NCBI GenBank assembly: GCA_023700805.1
Contig: JAMPYF010000013.1
Span: forward strand, 1 to 64,000
Source: Sulfuritalea sp.
GTDB lineage: Bacteria; Pseudomonadota; Gammaproteobacteria; Burkholderiales; Rhodocyclaceae
DNA: 64,000 nt
Direction: 5' to 3'
A program made the translations under genes and the position numbers. The notes below the pieces were generated by a model. That model was given only the letters and a program-made list of their open reading frames with translations. It was not told the DNA's origin and searched no databases. Each line of letters starts with the position of its first letter. Position 1 is the first letter of the stretch. Shown piece by piece: positions 32,859-42,835 of this stretch.

Positions 32859-34094
32859 CTAAACGCCCCCTCCCGGCGGAAAACTGAGTCTGACGCGAAA
32901 ACCGCCCTGCGGCAGATTGACGACTTCGAGGCGGCCGCCGATTTTCTGCGCGCGCTCGCGCATGATGGCAAGTCCGAAGTGATCGCGCAGGGCGGGATGC
33001 TCCTCGAAGCCGCCGACGCGATTGGCGATGGCGAAAAAGCCCTGCCCACCCCGGCCATTGTCTTCGACCGTGGCATTGTAATAGTCGCCGGCCGCTTCCA
33101 GGGTCATGCTGGCTTCGGTGGCCCCGGAATGGCGGGCCACGTTGGCCAGCGCTTCCTGCAGGATGTGGAAGACCTGGCTTTCCTGTTCCGGCGGCAGGCG
33201 CAGGTCGGTCAGCTTGTTGTCGTAGCGCAGCGCGATTCCGGTGCGTTCCTGGAAGCCGCAGGCCAGGCCCTGCAACGCATGTTCGAGGCCCATCGGATCC
33301 ATCCGACTGCGGAACTGCACCAGCAGTTCACGCAGGTGGCCGTAAGCGTCGTCCAGCGCCTGGCCGACGTCGCCGGCATATTTCGCGCTGCGTTCGAGCG
33401 AGCCTTCGGCGATCGCATCGTTGAGCATGGCCATGCGCATTTTCATGTAAGCCAGAGTCTGCGCCAGCGAATCGTGGATTTCGGCGGCCATCATCTGCCG
33501 TTCGCTGGTCAGCACGATGCGCAGGTTTTCGCGCTTGAGCCGCGCGTTCTCCAGCGCCATGCCGAGATGCTCGCCGATCGAACGGAACAGTAGCGCGACT
33601 TCCTCGGGCAGTTCGAAGGCTTCGGGCAGGAACAGGTTGTAGGTGCCGAGCAGGCGTCCGGCCGTCTGCAACGGGACCACCACCATGGCCTGGCAGCCGG
33701 TCTTGAAAAACTCGCCGCCGGTACGCGCGTCGCAAGCTCTCAGGTCGATATCGAACAAAGGCCGGTTCTGGCCGATGGCGATTCCGCACAGTCCGCAGTC
33801 GCGCGAGACCAGGCGCTCCCTTTCGACCACCGCCGGCGGCAGGCCGCGCGAGGCGACCATGCGCAAATGCTTGCCGTCGCTGGTCAGCACCCGCACCACC
33901 CCGGCGTCGGCCTTGGCCAGGCGGATCATGGTGCCGAGGAAGCGGCCCAGCAGCTCGTCGAGATCGTCCTCGTCGGCCAGCGTGCTGGATATCTCGGCGA
34001 GGACATGCAGGGCCTCCAGGGTGTGTCCGCCGGACGGATCGAGATCGAGTTCTGCGTGCGCAGGCGTGGCGCCGGTTTGGTTGATCTGGTTCAT
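32859..34094 (-). CDS. Soluble GAF-domain histidine kinase, NarX-like
   Basis: A 411-aa cytoplasmic kinase: no membrane segments, a GAF domain (about 25-180), then HisKA_3 with the phospho-acceptor His in MAAEIHDSLAQTLAY (about 219) and an HATPase domain with DNGRGG. The GAF contains CGLCG, then ACDARTGGEFFKTGC, so four Cys are positioned for a metal, Fe-S or redox switch. The ATG at 34094 overlaps the nudF stop (ATGA). With the next gene it makes a two-component system. The signal is unknown; nitrate or redox is inferred from resemblance to the NarX kinase module. Confidence 0.9.
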   Translation of the reverse strand: MNQINQTGATPAHAELDLDPSGGHTLEALHVLAEISSTLADEDDLDELLGRFLGTMIRLAKADAGVVRVLTSDGKHLRMVASRGLPPAVVERERLVSRDCGLCGIAIGQNRPLFDIDLRACDARTGGEFFKTGCQAMVVVPLQTAGRLLGTYNLFLPEAFELPEEVALLFRSIGEHLGMALENARLKRENLRIVLTSERQMMAAEIHDSLAQTLAYMKMRMAMLNDAIAEGSLERSAKYAGDVGQALDDAYGHLRELLVQFRSRMDPMGLEHALQGLACGFQERTGIALRYDNKLTDLRLPPEQESQVFHILQEALANVARHSGATEASMTLEAAGDYYNATVEDNGRGGQGFFAIANRVGGFEEHPALRDHFGLAIMRERAQKIGGRLEVVNLPQGGFRVRLSFPPGGGV

Positions 34095-34654
34095 TCGGGA
34101 GTGGGCCAGGCGCCGGAGTTGAGCTTGTCTGCCCACATCAGGGCGCTGATGGTCTTGCCGTCGGTGATCTCGCCGTCGCGCACGGCCAGAATCGCGTCGG
34201 CGACGCTCATTTCGACGATTTCGAGAAACTCGCCGTGATCGCGCTGATGGCCGACGTAGATCAGGCCGTGGGCCCAGAAGATTTCGATGCGCTCGTCCGA
34301 ATAGCCGATGCACGGATGCATGGTGCCCAGATGACGCCAGAATTTTGCCTGGTGCCCGGTCTCCTCGCGCAATTCGCGCTTGGCGGTGTCGAGCGGATGC
34401 TCGTCCGGATCGATCTTGCCGGCCGGCAGCTCGACGAAGATGCGTTGCAGCGGATAACGGAACTGGCGCTCGAACAGCAGCTTGCCGTTATCCAGCGCGG
34501 CGATGACCACCACCGCACCCGGATGGGCGATCCACTCGCGGATGGTTTCGTGGCCGCTCGGCAGGCGCACGGTGTCGCGTCGCACATGCAGCAGCTTGCC
34601 GTCAAAAACCGGCTCGCTGGCGACGGTGTGTTCGATCAGGTCGGCATCATCCAT
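34091..34654 (-). CDS. nudF: ADP-ribose pyrophosphatase (Nudix)
   Basis: A 187-aa Nudix hydrolase. The box GKIDPDEHPLDTAKRELREE followed by TG fits GX5EX7REUXEEXGU with all metal-binding acids. The preceding FVELPAGKID and the later PCIGYSDERIEIFWA are characteristic of the NudF/ADP-ribose subfamily. It cleaves ADP-ribose to AMP and ribose-5-phosphate. In other betaproteobacteria nudF is often near the end of the nuo operon; here it leads a three-gene operon with the two-component pair. Confidence 0.9.
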   Translation of the reverse strand: MDDADLIEHTVASEPVFDGKLLHVRRDTVRLPSGHETIREWIAHPGAVVVIAALDNGKLLFERQFRYPLQRIFVELPAGKIDPDEHPLDTAKRELREETGHQAKFWRHLGTMHPCIGYSDERIEIFWAHGLIYVGHQRDHGEFLEIVEMSVADAILAVRDGEITDGKTISALMWADKLNSGAWPTPE

Positions 34655-34739
34655 AGTGCGTCAAGGGGAATAATTGATACTTGAACTTTTGTTCTCAGGC
34701 GCCATCTTATATTAGCCATCATTGATAGAGGAGGCTCTA

Positions 34740-35195
34740 ATGTCAGGCTTGATTCCGGGATTGAACGGCGATGGCGTGGTGACCATCAACCGCGTGCTGT
34801 TGCGCCAAGGATATACCATCGAGGACCTCGAGGAACGGGTTGCCGTGCTCTGCGAGAACGTAAAAACCTACCATTCCGAAACGGGTTTTCTCGGCGGCAT
34901 GGTGGTGCTCAACAGCGGCCAGGTTTCCAACGAAGGCAGCACCCTTGGCCAGGCCGTGGCGAGTCCGCTGCAGGACCGCGAGGCGCTGATCATCACCTTC
35001 TGGGAATCCTTCGCGCAACACGAAGCTTCACACCGCAGCGAAACCTTCCAGCCGCTGTTCCGCCAAGTGCTGGAACTGTGCGAAAACGGCAATGAAGAAA
35101 TCGCCTATCGCATGCTGTGGTCGGGCAAGGCTTACTCGCCGGACGAAGCGGCCGAGGCCAGGGCGGCCAAGGCGCGCTACGCGAAAGCCGCGTAA
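34740..35195 (+). CDS. Conserved-looking hypothetical protein
   Basis: A 151-aa soluble protein. A strong ribosome site (GAGGAGGC) sits 4 bp before ATG 34740. It begins MSGLIPGLNGDGVVTINRV and has a central segment DREALIITFWESFAQHEASH that resembles the strand-helix of dimeric alpha-beta barrel (monooxygenase-like) proteins, followed by a helical C-terminus ending in Ala/Lys-rich repeats. That fold guess is weak. It is convergent with nuoN and divergent from nudF, so it has its own promoter. An AT-rich stretch with TTGAAC and TATATT lies upstream, though the spacing is poor. Function unknown. Confidence 0.75.
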   Translation: MSGLIPGLNGDGVVTINRVLLRQGYTIEDLEERVAVLCENVKTYHSETGFLGGMVVLNSGQVSNEGSTLGQAVASPLQDREALIITFWESFAQHEASHRSETFQPLFRQVLELCENGNEEIAYRMLWSGKAYSPDEAAEARAAKARYAKAA

Positions 35196-35214
35196 GCGCG
35201 AACCAGCCGCCGGT

Positions 35215-36696
35215 TTACAGCGAACGCATCAGGGTGGTGGTGCACACCAGCATCACCGCATCGGGGAACAAACCGAAGGCCGCGATGGCCAGGCCGTTGA
35301 GCGACAGCATCACGCGCAGGTCGAGACCGGCGGCGATCGGAGCCGAGTCGACCGGCGCGTCGAAATACATCAGCTTGACCACGCGCAGGTAGTAGAAGGC
35401 GCCGATCAGCGAGAACATCACGGCGATTACGGCGACCGTCGTGTAACCCGCCTTGATAGCCGCCAGCAGCACGGCGAACTTGGCGAAGAAGCCGATGAAG
35501 AACGGAATGCCGGCCATCGAGAACATGATGATCAGCATCATCGCGGCGAACCACGGACTGCGCTGGTTGAGGCCCTTGAAGTCTTCGAGGTTCTCGGCTT
35601 CGTAGCCGGCGCGCGACAGCAGCAGCACCATGCCGAAGGCGCCGAGCGACATCAGCACGTAAGCGACGGTGTAGTAAAGGGCCGAGCTGTAGGCATTGAC
35701 CGCCGTGAAGGGGTCGATCTGGCCGCCGATCACGCCCGCCATCAGGCCCAGCACCATGTAGCCCATGTGCGAAATCGCCGAATAGGCCAGCATGCGCTTT
35801 ATGTTGGTCTGCGCGATGGCTGCCAGATTGCCCAGACCGATGGACAGCACGGCCATGATCAGCAGCATCTTCTGCCAGTCCATCGCCAGCCCGAACAGCC
35901 CATACACCAGCAGGCGCAAGGCCATGGCGAAGGCGGCAAGCTTCGGTGCGGAACCGATGAACATGGTCACGGCCGTCGGTGCGCCGTGATAGACGTCGGG
36001 AATCCACATGTGGAAGGGCACCAGGCCCAGCTTGAAGGCGATGCCGGCGACGAGGAAGACCAGGCCGAAGATCAGCACCGGCTTTTCCGAATGGCCCTGA
36101 TACAGCGCCTGCGCCACGCCGCCGATTTCCAGGCTGCCGGTGGCGCCGTAGATCATCGACATGCCGTAGAGCAGCAGGCCCGAGGCCAGCGCACCGAGCA
36201 CGAAATATTTCATCGCCGCCTCGGTGGCGCGCCGCGATTCGCGATCGATGGCGACCAGGCCGTAGAGCGAAAGCGACATCAGTTCGAGACCGAGATACAT
36301 GGTCAGCAGGCTGGCGGCCGAGATCATCACCATCATGCCCAGCGTGGCGTAGAGCACCAGGACGTAGAACTCGCCCCTGTCCAGGCCGCGATCGCTCAGG
36401 TACTGCCGGCTGTAGACCAGCATCATGATGACTGCCAGGTAGCTCATCAGCTTGAGGAAATCCGACAGCAGGTCGTCGACGAACATGTTGCTGAAGGTCA
36501 GCGTCGTCTGTCCGTCGGAGGTCACCAAAGTGAGCGCGGCGCAGCCGAGCAGGGTGATCACGGTCAGCATGGCCGCGATCCAGCGGTGGGTGGCGCCGAA
36601 GACCAGGTCGACAAACAGTACCAGGAAGGACATCAGCAGGAGAAAAATCTCCGGCGCCGCCGGGTACAGGTCGGGCATCACGAAATTATTCAGCAT
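35215..36696 (-). CDS. nuoN: NADH:quinone oxidoreductase subunit N
   Basis: A 493-aa antiporter-like membrane subunit with about 14 helices. Features: [32 protein letters not shown] (conserved Glu of the proton channel), [16 protein letters not shown] and the Lys in [20 protein letters not shown]. Start at 36696 (MLNNFVMPD) is preferred to the longer frame. It is the last gene of the nuo operon; a 78-bp gap separates it from nuoM. Confidence 0.97.
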   Translation of the reverse strand: MLNNFVMPDLYPAAPEIFLLLMSFLVLFVDLVFGATHRWIAAMLTVITLLGCAALTLVTSDGQTTLTFSNMFVDDLLSDFLKLMSYLAVIMMLVYSRQYLSDRGLDRGEFYVLVLYATLGMMVMISAASLLTMYLGLELMSLSLYGLVAIDRESRRATEAAMKYFVLGALASGLLLYGMSMIYGATGSLEIGGVAQALYQGHSEKPVLIFGLVFLVAGIAFKLGLVPFHMWIPDVYHGAPTAVTMFIGSAPKLAAFAMALRLLVYGLFGLAMDWQKMLLIMAVLSIGLGNLAAIAQTNIKRMLAYSAISHMGYMVLGLMAGVIGGQIDPFTAVNAYSSALYYTVAYVLMSLGAFGMVLLLSRAGYEAENLEDFKGLNQRSPWFAAMMLIIMFSMAGIPFFIGFFAKFAVLLAAIKAGYTTVAVIAVMFSLIGAFYYLRVVKLMYFDAPVDSAPIAAGLDLRVMLSLNGLAIAAFGLFPDAVMLVCTTTLMRSL

Positions 36697-36774
36697 CGCT
36701 TCTCTCGTGTTGCCTGCCCGCGAAGCGGAATTCCAGGCACGCAAAGCGCGTGCAGTTGGCCGAACGGATATTCA

Positions 36775-38250
36775 TCACAGTTTACTCACCGCAACATGCT
36801 TGAGCAGGTTATCCACCGAAGCGTGCATCACTTCGGTGAAGGGGAATGGATAGATGCCCATGGCCAGGACGCAGGCCGCCAGCAGGCCGAGCACCAGGAA
36901 CTCGCGGCCGCCGATGTCCTTCAGCTTGGCCACATGGTCGTTGGCGACTTCGCCGAAGACCACGCGCTTGACCATCCACAGTGTGTAGGCGGCGCCGAGG
37001 ATCAGGGTGGTGGCGGCAGCGAAGCCGACCCAGAAATTGAACTTGATGGCACCCAGGATCACCATGAACTCGCCGACGAAACCGGAAGTGGCCGGCAGGC
37101 CGGAGTTGGCCATGGCGAAGAAGACGAACAGCGCGGCGAACTTCGGCATGGTATTCACCACGCCGCCGTAATCCGCGATCATGCGCGAATGCATGCGGTC
37201 GTACATGACGCCGACGCACAGGAACATCGCCGCCGAAACGAAGCCGTGGGAGATCATCTGCACCAGGGCGCCTTCGACGCCGATCTGGTTGAAGATGAAG
37301 AAGCCGAGGGTGACGAAACCCATGTGCGAGATCGACGAGTAGGCGATCAGCTTCTTCATGTCGGTCTGCACCAGCGCCACGAAACCGATGTAGATGACGG
37401 CGATCAGGCTCAGGGCGATCATCAGCGGCGCCAAGTGATGACTGGCGTCGGGCACGATCGGCAGCGAGAACCGCACGAATCCGTAGGCGCCGAGCTTCAG
37501 GGCGATCGCGGCAAGCACCACCGAGCCGCCGGTAGGCGCCTCGACGTGGGCGTCGGGCAACCAGGTATGCACCGGCCACATCGGCACCTTGACCGCGAAG
37601 GAGACCAGGAAGGCGATGAAAATCAGGATCTGCGGCGCGATGCCGATGCGCAGATGGTGCCAGTCGAGGATGTTGAAGCTGCCGCCGGACTCGAGGAACA
37701 GCCAGATCAGCGCCACCAGCATCAGGAGCGAACCGAGCAGCGTGTAAAGGAAGAACTTGATCGCCGCATAGACGCGGTTCGGGCCGCCCCAGGCGCCGAT
37801 GATGATGTACATCGGGATCAGCGAGGCCTCGAAGAAAACGTAGAACAGCACGCCGTCGAGCGCGCAGAAAATCCCGTTCATGAGGCCGGACATGACGAGG
37901 AAGGCGCCCATGTACTGGGCCTGCTTGTCTTCGATGACTTCCCAGCCGGCCAGCACCACCAGCACGGTGATCAGGCTGTTGAGCAGGATGAAGGGCATCG
38001 AGATGCCGTCAACCCCGAGCAGGTACTGGACATTGAAGCGCGTGATCCAGGGTGCCTGCTCGACGAACTGCATGCCGGCGGTGCCGGTGTCGAAGCCCGT
38101 ATAGAGTGGAATGGTGACCACGAAGCCGGCGATCGCCACGGCCAGCGACAGCCAGCGCACCAGCGTGCGGCGCTCGGAGCCGAGCCAGAACACCGGCAGA
38201 GCGCCAAGGATCGGCACCCAGATTGCGAGACTCAGGAGTTGCGATTTCAT
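36775..38250 (-). CDS. nuoM: NADH:quinone oxidoreductase subunit M
   Basis: A 491-aa antiporter-like membrane subunit. It contains YLLGVDGISMPFILLNSLIT, FYVFFEASLIPMYIIIGAWG (conserved Glu) and VPMWPVHTWLPDAHVEAPT (helix-breaking region with conserved Lys upstream), followed by LIAYSSISHMGFVTLG. Complete and normal in length. It lies 40 bp downstream of nuoL. Confidence 0.98.
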   Translation of the reverse strand: MKSQLLSLAIWVPILGALPVFWLGSERRTLVRWLSLAVAIAGFVVTIPLYTGFDTGTAGMQFVEQAPWITRFNVQYLLGVDGISMPFILLNSLITVLVVLAGWEVIEDKQAQYMGAFLVMSGLMNGIFCALDGVLFYVFFEASLIPMYIIIGAWGGPNRVYAAIKFFLYTLLGSLLMLVALIWLFLESGGSFNILDWHHLRIGIAPQILIFIAFLVSFAVKVPMWPVHTWLPDAHVEAPTGGSVVLAAIALKLGAYGFVRFSLPIVPDASHHLAPLMIALSLIAVIYIGFVALVQTDMKKLIAYSSISHMGFVTLGFFIFNQIGVEGALVQMISHGFVSAAMFLCVGVMYDRMHSRMIADYGGVVNTMPKFAALFVFFAMANSGLPATSGFVGEFMVILGAIKFNFWVGFAAATTLILGAAYTLWMVKRVVFGEVANDHVAKLKDIGGREFLVLGLLAACVLAMGIYPFPFTEVMHASVDNLLKHVAVSKL

Positions 38251-38290
38251 CGGATTAATATTCCATCAGACCGGTGTGCGTGTCATTGCA

Positions 38291-40285
38291 TCAGGCCCTG
38301 GCGAACCAGAACGTCAGCAGCGCGAAGACGCCGAAGATCATGCCGAAAGCGTACTGGTAGATGCGGCCGGTCTGGAACAGGCGCACCAGTCCGGATATCC
38401 AGCCCACCGCGGCGGCCGAACCGTTAACCATGACGCCGTCGATCACGACCTGGTCGCCACCCTTCCACAGGCCGCGTCCGAGCAGGCGCGCGCCGCCGGC
38501 GAAGAACCAGTCGTTGAAGCGATCGAAGCCGTATTTCTCTTCGAGTATGGTCGCCAGCACGCCGGACTTCTGCTTGATCACCGCCGGCAGGTCCGGGCGC
38601 ACGATATAGAGGTACCAGGCCGTGGCCGCGCCCGACAGCGCCAGCCAGAAGGGCAGCGTGGTCACGCCGTGCGCCATCATGCCGAACACGCCATGGAACT
38701 CGTGGGCCATGGTCGCCATGCCCTTGTGCACCTCGGCGATGGTGAGCGACGTGCCGAACCAGTTGCCATAGAGAACCGTGCCGATCAGCCAGCCCGAGGC
38801 GATCGCCGGGATGGCGAGCAGGATCAGCGGCACCGTGACCACCTTGGGAGTTTCGTGCGGCTCGACGGGACCGTGATGGCCGTGATCGCCATGGTGCGCA
38901 TCGTGGCCATGGGCGTCATGCGCGGGCTCGCGGAAGCGCTCCTTGCCGTGGAAGGTGAAGAAAATCAGGCGGAAGGAATACAGGCCGCCGACGAAGACCG
39001 CGGCCAGGGCGCAGAAGTAGGCGAAGCCGGCGCCCGGCACCTGGGCCAGATGCACGGCCTCGATGATCGAATCCTTGGAGAAGAAGCCGGCAAAGGGCGG
39101 CAGGCCGGCGTTGGCGATGGCGCCGATCAGCATCGTGGCGTAGGTGATCGGCATGTACTTGCGCAGGCCGCCCATCCTGCGCATGTCCTGCTCGTGATGC
39201 ATGGCGATGATCACCGAGCCGGCGCCGAGGAACAGCACGGCCTTGAAGAAAGCGTGCGTCATCAGGTGGAAGATGGCCACCGAGTAGGCCGAGGCGCCCA
39301 GCGCCATGGTCATGTAGCCGAGCTGCGACAGGGTCGAATAGGCGACGACGCGCTTGATGTCGGTCTGCACGATGGCGATCAGGGCCATGAACAGCGTGGT
39401 GATGGCGCCGATCACGATGACGAAGGACAGGGCCGTGTCGGACAGCTCGAACAGCGGCGACATGCGCGAGACCATGAAGATACCGGCGGTGACCATGGTC
39501 GCGGCGTGGATCAGCGCGGAGATCGGGGTCGGGCCTTCCATCGAATCGGGCAGCCAGACATGCAGCGGGAACTGCGCCGACTTGCCCATGGCGCCGATGA
39601 ACAGGCAGATGCAGACGGCGGTGATCAGCGGCCAGCCGGTGACCACCTCGGTCATGGCGGCCAGCTCGCTGCGCTTGGCGAACACCGTGGCGTAGTCGAG
39701 GCTGCCGGCGTAGGCGGCGATCAGGGCAATGCCGAGCAGGAAGCCGAAGTCGCCGACGCGATTGACCAGGAAGGCCTTGAGGTTGGCGTAGATCGCCGTC
39801 GGCCGCGTGTACCAGAAACCGATCAGCAGATAGGAAACCAGACCCACCGCTTCCCAGCCGAAGAACAACTGGACGAAGTTGTTCGCCATCACCAACATCA
39901 GCATCGAGAAGGTGAACAGCGAGATGTAGCTGAAGAAACGCTGGTAGCCGGGGTCTTCGGCCATGTAGCCGATGGTGTACACATGCACCATGAGCGAGAC
40001 GAAGGTGACCACGAGCATCATCAGGACGGTCAGCGGATCGATCAGGAAACCGATTTCGAGCTTGAGACCGCCGGATTCCATCCAGGTGTAGACCGCGCCG
40101 TTGAACACATTGCCGGCCTGCACGTCCTGGTAGATCAGCACCGACAGCACGAAGGATATCGCGACGCCGAGTATGGTCACGACGTGGGAGCCGGTGCGGC
40201 CGAGGATCTTGCCGAAGAAGCCGGCGAGGATGGCGCCGGCCAGCGGGGCCAGGGGAACCAGCAGATAGAGAGTTTTCATGCCCAT
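38291..40285 (-). CDS. nuoL: NADH:quinone oxidoreductase subunit L
   Basis: A 664-aa membrane subunit with the long C-terminal lateral helix. Family regions include FIDPLTVLMMLVVTFVSLMV, FVQLFFGWEAVGLVSYLLIG and LHVWLPDSMEGPTPISALIHAATMV (residues about 230-254, split in the protein by no gaps). A cytoplasmic or periplasmic loop at about residues 445-475 is strikingly His-rich (HDAHGHDAHHGDHGHHGP). The start may be the Met at 40285 or the third codon Met at 40279. Eight bp follow nuoK. Confidence 0.97.
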   Translation of the reverse strand: MGMKTLYLLVPLAPLAGAILAGFFGKILGRTGSHVVTILGVAISFVLSVLIYQDVQAGNVFNGAVYTWMESGGLKLEIGFLIDPLTVLMMLVVTFVSLMVHVYTIGYMAEDPGYQRFFSYISLFTFSMLMLVMANNFVQLFFGWEAVGLVSYLLIGFWYTRPTAIYANLKAFLVNRVGDFGFLLGIALIAAYAGSLDYATVFAKRSELAAMTEVVTGWPLITAVCICLFIGAMGKSAQFPLHVWLPDSMEGPTPISALIHAATMVTAGIFMVSRMSPLFELSDTALSFVIVIGAITTLFMALIAIVQTDIKRVVAYSTLSQLGYMTMALGASAYSVAIFHLMTHAFFKAVLFLGAGSVIIAMHHEQDMRRMGGLRKYMPITYATMLIGAIANAGLPPFAGFFSKDSIIEAVHLAQVPGAGFAYFCALAAVFVGGLYSFRLIFFTFHGKERFREPAHDAHGHDAHHGDHGHHGPVEPHETPKVVTVPLILLAIPAIASGWLIGTVLYGNWFGTSLTIAEVHKGMATMAHEFHGVFGMMAHGVTTLPFWLALSGAATAWYLYIVRPDLPAVIKQKSGVLATILEEKYGFDRFNDWFFAGGARLLGRGLWKGGDQVVIDGVMVNGSAAAVGWISGLVRLFQTGRIYQYAFGMIFGVFALLTFWFARA

Positions 40286-40292
40286 GGTCCGA

Positions 40293-40598
40293 CTAGCCCC
40301 TCAGAGTGTCGAGATCCTCGACATCGATGGACGACAGATTGCGGAACAGCACCACCAGAATGGCCAGACCGATGCCCGACTCGGCGGCAGCCACCACAAG
40401 GATGAAGAAGACGAAGAGCTGGCCCGAGAGGTCGTTGAGGTAGTGCGAGAAGGCGACGAAGTTGAGGTTCACCGCCAGCAGCATCAACTCGATGGCCATC
40501 AGCAGCACGATCAGGTTCTTGCGGTTGAGGAAGATGCCGACGATGCTGATGGCAAACAGGATGGCGCCCAGGATCAGGTAGTGCGACAGCGAGATCAT
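40293..40598 (-). CDS. nuoK: NADH:quinone oxidoreductase subunit K
   Basis: A 101-aa, three-helix protein of normal length. [40 protein letters not shown] with the two conserved membrane Glu positions (one in IELML), and [13 protein letters not shown]. Start overlaps the nuoJ stop by 4 bp. Confidence 0.97.
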   Translation of the reverse strand: MISLSHYLILGAILFAISIVGIFLNRKNLIVLLMAIELMLLAVNLNFVAFSHYLNDLSGQLFVFFILVVAAAESGIGLAILVVLFRNLSSIDVEDLDTLRG

Positions 40599-41230
40599 GC
40601 CTTTTCCCCAGTTTGTGCCGCGGGCGCGGGCAGTTCGACTTCCGGCGCCATCTTGACCAGGCGCATGCGGTCACGGCTCTTGACCGCAATCTGGTCGGAT
40701 GGATGCATGGCCTTGGTGTCCTTGCGCCGGCGCAGGGTCAGCATGACGGCGACGATGATGGCCACCAGCAGGACCACCGAGGCGATTTCGAAGGGATAGG
40801 CGTATTCGGTGTACAGCACCCGCGCCAGTTCCTTGGTGTTGCTGTAGTTCGCCGGCAGGTTATGCGCCGGCAGGTTGGCCAGGCCGAAATAGCGGCCCGA
40901 CAGCACCGCCGCCATCTCGCCGATCAGCAGCAGGCCGACCAGCGCACCGAGCGGCAGGTTCTTCCAGAAGCCCTGACGCACCCGCTCGATATTGATGTCG
41001 AGCATCATCACCACGAAGAGGAACAGCACCATCACCGCGCCGACATAGACCATGATCAGCACGAGGGCCAGGAACTCGGCCTGCAGCAGCATCCACAGCC
41101 CCGCCACGTTGAAGAAGGCCAGCACCAGGAACAGCGCGGCATGCACCGGATTGCGGGCCGTGATCACGCGCAAGGCGGCGAACACCGTCACGGCGGAGAA
41201 GAGGTAGAAAAGTATGGTCTTGAATTCCAT
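40595..41230 (-). CDS. nuoJ: NADH:quinone oxidoreductase subunit J
   Basis: A 211-aa membrane protein with five helices. [20 protein letters not shown] and [20 protein letters not shown] are family hallmarks. The cytoplasmic C-terminal tail ([18 protein letters not shown]) is typical of betaproteobacterial NuoJ. Translationally coupled to nuoK. Confidence 0.97.
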   Translation of the reverse strand: MEFKTILFYLFSAVTVFAALRVITARNPVHAALFLVLAFFNVAGLWMLLQAEFLALVLIMVYVGAVMVLFLFVVMMLDINIERVRQGFWKNLPLGALVGLLLIGEMAAVLSGRYFGLANLPAHNLPANYSNTKELARVLYTEYAYPFEIASVVLLVAIIVAVMLTLRRRKDTKAMHPSDQIAVKSRDRMRLVKMAPEVELPAPAAQTGEKA

Positions 41231-41248
41231 GGCTGGGTCAGCGAGGCA

Positions 41249-41734
41249 TCAGCGGTAAGGGGCATCCTGGGCGCGGTCGGCAGCGATCTGCGCTTCGTTC
41301 TTGTCACCCACGGCCAGCAGCATCTGCTTGGTGTAGTAGAGATCGCCGCGCTTTTCGCCGTGATATTCGAAAATGCGGGTCTGCACGATCGCATCGACCG
41401 GACAGGCTTCCTCGCAGAAGCCGCAGAAAATGCATTTGGTGAGATCGATGTCGTAGCGCGTGGTGCGGCGGCTGCCATCCTCGCGCTCGGCAGACTCGAT
41501 GGTGATGGCCATGGCCGGGCACACCGCCTCGCACAGCTTGCAGGCAATGCAGCGCTCTTCGCCGTTCGGATAGCGGCGCAGGGCATGCAGGCCGCGGAAG
41601 CGGTTGCTTTGCGGCGTCTTCTCCTCCGGATACTGAATGGTGATCTTGCGCGCGAACATGTAGCGGCCGGTCACCGCCATGCCCTTGAACAGTTCCTTGA
41701 GGAACAGGCTAGCTATGAAGTCTCTTGCACCCAT
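41249..41734 (-). CDS. nuoI: NADH:quinone oxidoreductase subunit I
   Basis: A 161-aa two-[4Fe-4S] ferredoxin-like subunit. Motifs [16 protein letters not shown] and [16 protein letters not shown] hold clusters N6a and N6b. The N-terminal amphipathic segment ([20 protein letters not shown]) contacts the membrane arm. Normal length. Confidence 0.98.
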   Translation of the reverse strand: MGARDFIASLFLKELFKGMAVTGRYMFARKITIQYPEEKTPQSNRFRGLHALRRYPNGEERCIACKLCEAVCPAMAITIESAEREDGSRRTTRYDIDLTKCIFCGFCEEACPVDAIVQTRIFEYHGEKRGDLYYTKQMLLAVGDKNEAQIAADRAQDAPYR

Positions 41735-41749
41735 GGTGATCTCCCGGTC

Positions 41750-42835
41750 CTATTTCCAGATGGTCAGCGGCGACATCATCCAGACGCCCACCACCAGAAT
41801 CCAGATCAGCGTCAGCGGCACAAACACCTTCCAGCCCAGGCGCATGAGCTGGTCATAGCGATAGCGCGGGAAGGTGGCTCGAATCCAGAGGAAGAAGAAC
41901 AGGATCGCGGCCATCTTTGCCGCCATCCAGTGGAAGCCGTCGGGCAGGAAAGCGACCGGGGACAGCCAGCCGCCGAGGAAGAAGATCGAGGTCATGGCCG
42001 AAATCAGGATCATGTTGGCGTATTCGGCGAGGAAGAACATCGCGAAGGCCATGCCCGAATATTCGACCATGTGGCCGGCGACGATTTCCGATTCGCCCTC
42101 GACCACGTCGAACGGTGCGCGGTTGGTCTCGGCGACGCCGGAAATCAGGTAGACCGCGAACATCGGCAGCAACGGCAGCCAGTTCCATGAGAACACGTCG
42201 ATCCCGTAGCCGGCAAACCTGCCCTTGCTCTGGGCCATGACGATGTCGGTCAGGTTCAGGCTGTTCGACACCATCAGCACGGTGATCAGCGCCAGGCCCA
42301 TCGATATCTCGTAGGAGATCATCTGCGCCGAAGCGCGCATGGCGCCGAAAAACGGGTATTTCGAGTTCGAGGCCCAGCCCGCGATGATGATGCCGTAGAC
42401 GCCGACCGAGCTGATCGCCAGCAGGTACAGCACGCCGGCATCGACATTGGCCAGCACCCAGCCGGGCGAGAACGGAATCACCGCCCAGAGCGCCAGGGCC
42501 GGTGCGATGGCCATGATCGGTCCGAGCACGAACAGCTTCTTGTCGGCGGCGGTCGGGAACAGCACTTCCTTGAAGAACAGCTTGAGGCCGTCGGCGATCG
42601 GCTGCAGCAAACCCCAGGGGCCGACGCGATTGGGGCCGATGCGAACCTGCATCCAGCCGATGACCTTGCGTTCCCAGAAGGTCAGGTAGGCCACCGACAG
42701 CATCAGCGGCGCGAGGATCAGGACGATCTTGGCCAGGGTCCAGAGCAGCGGCCAGACCGGCTTGACCAGGCTCCAGATCGGCACCCACAGCGAACCGAAA
42801 ACCGACGCGAGGAGGTTGAGGACGGTAGCTTCCAT
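41750..42835 (-). CDS. nuoH: NADH:quinone oxidoreductase subunit H
   Basis: A 361-aa, eight-helix membrane subunit at the quinone site. [39 protein letters not shown] and [20 protein letters not shown] are diagnostic. The start ATG at 42835 shares a base with the nuoG stop; the longer upstream frame is false. Confidence 0.98.
   Translation of the reverse strand: MEATVLNLLASVFGSLWVPIWSLVKPVWPLLWTLAKIVLILAPLMLSVAYLTFWERKVIGWMQVRIGPNRVGPWGLLQPIADGLKLFFKEVLFPTAADKKLFVLGPIMAIAPALALWAVIPFSPGWVLANVDAGVLYLLAISSVGVYGIIIAGWASNSKYPFFGAMRASAQMISYEISMGLALITVLMVSNSLNLTDIVMAQSKGRFAGYGIDVFSWNWLPLLPMFAVYLISGVAETNRAPFDVVEGESEIVAGHMVEYSGMAFAMFFLAEYANMILISAMTSIFFLGGWLSPVAFLPDGFHWMAAKMAAILFFFLWIRATFPRYRYDQLMRLGWKVFVPLTLIWILVVGVWMMSPLTIWK

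Noticed and set aside
35092-38427. Very long plus-strand frame opposite nuoN/nuoM
   Set aside because: His/Gln/Arg-rich antisense shadow of membrane-protein codons.
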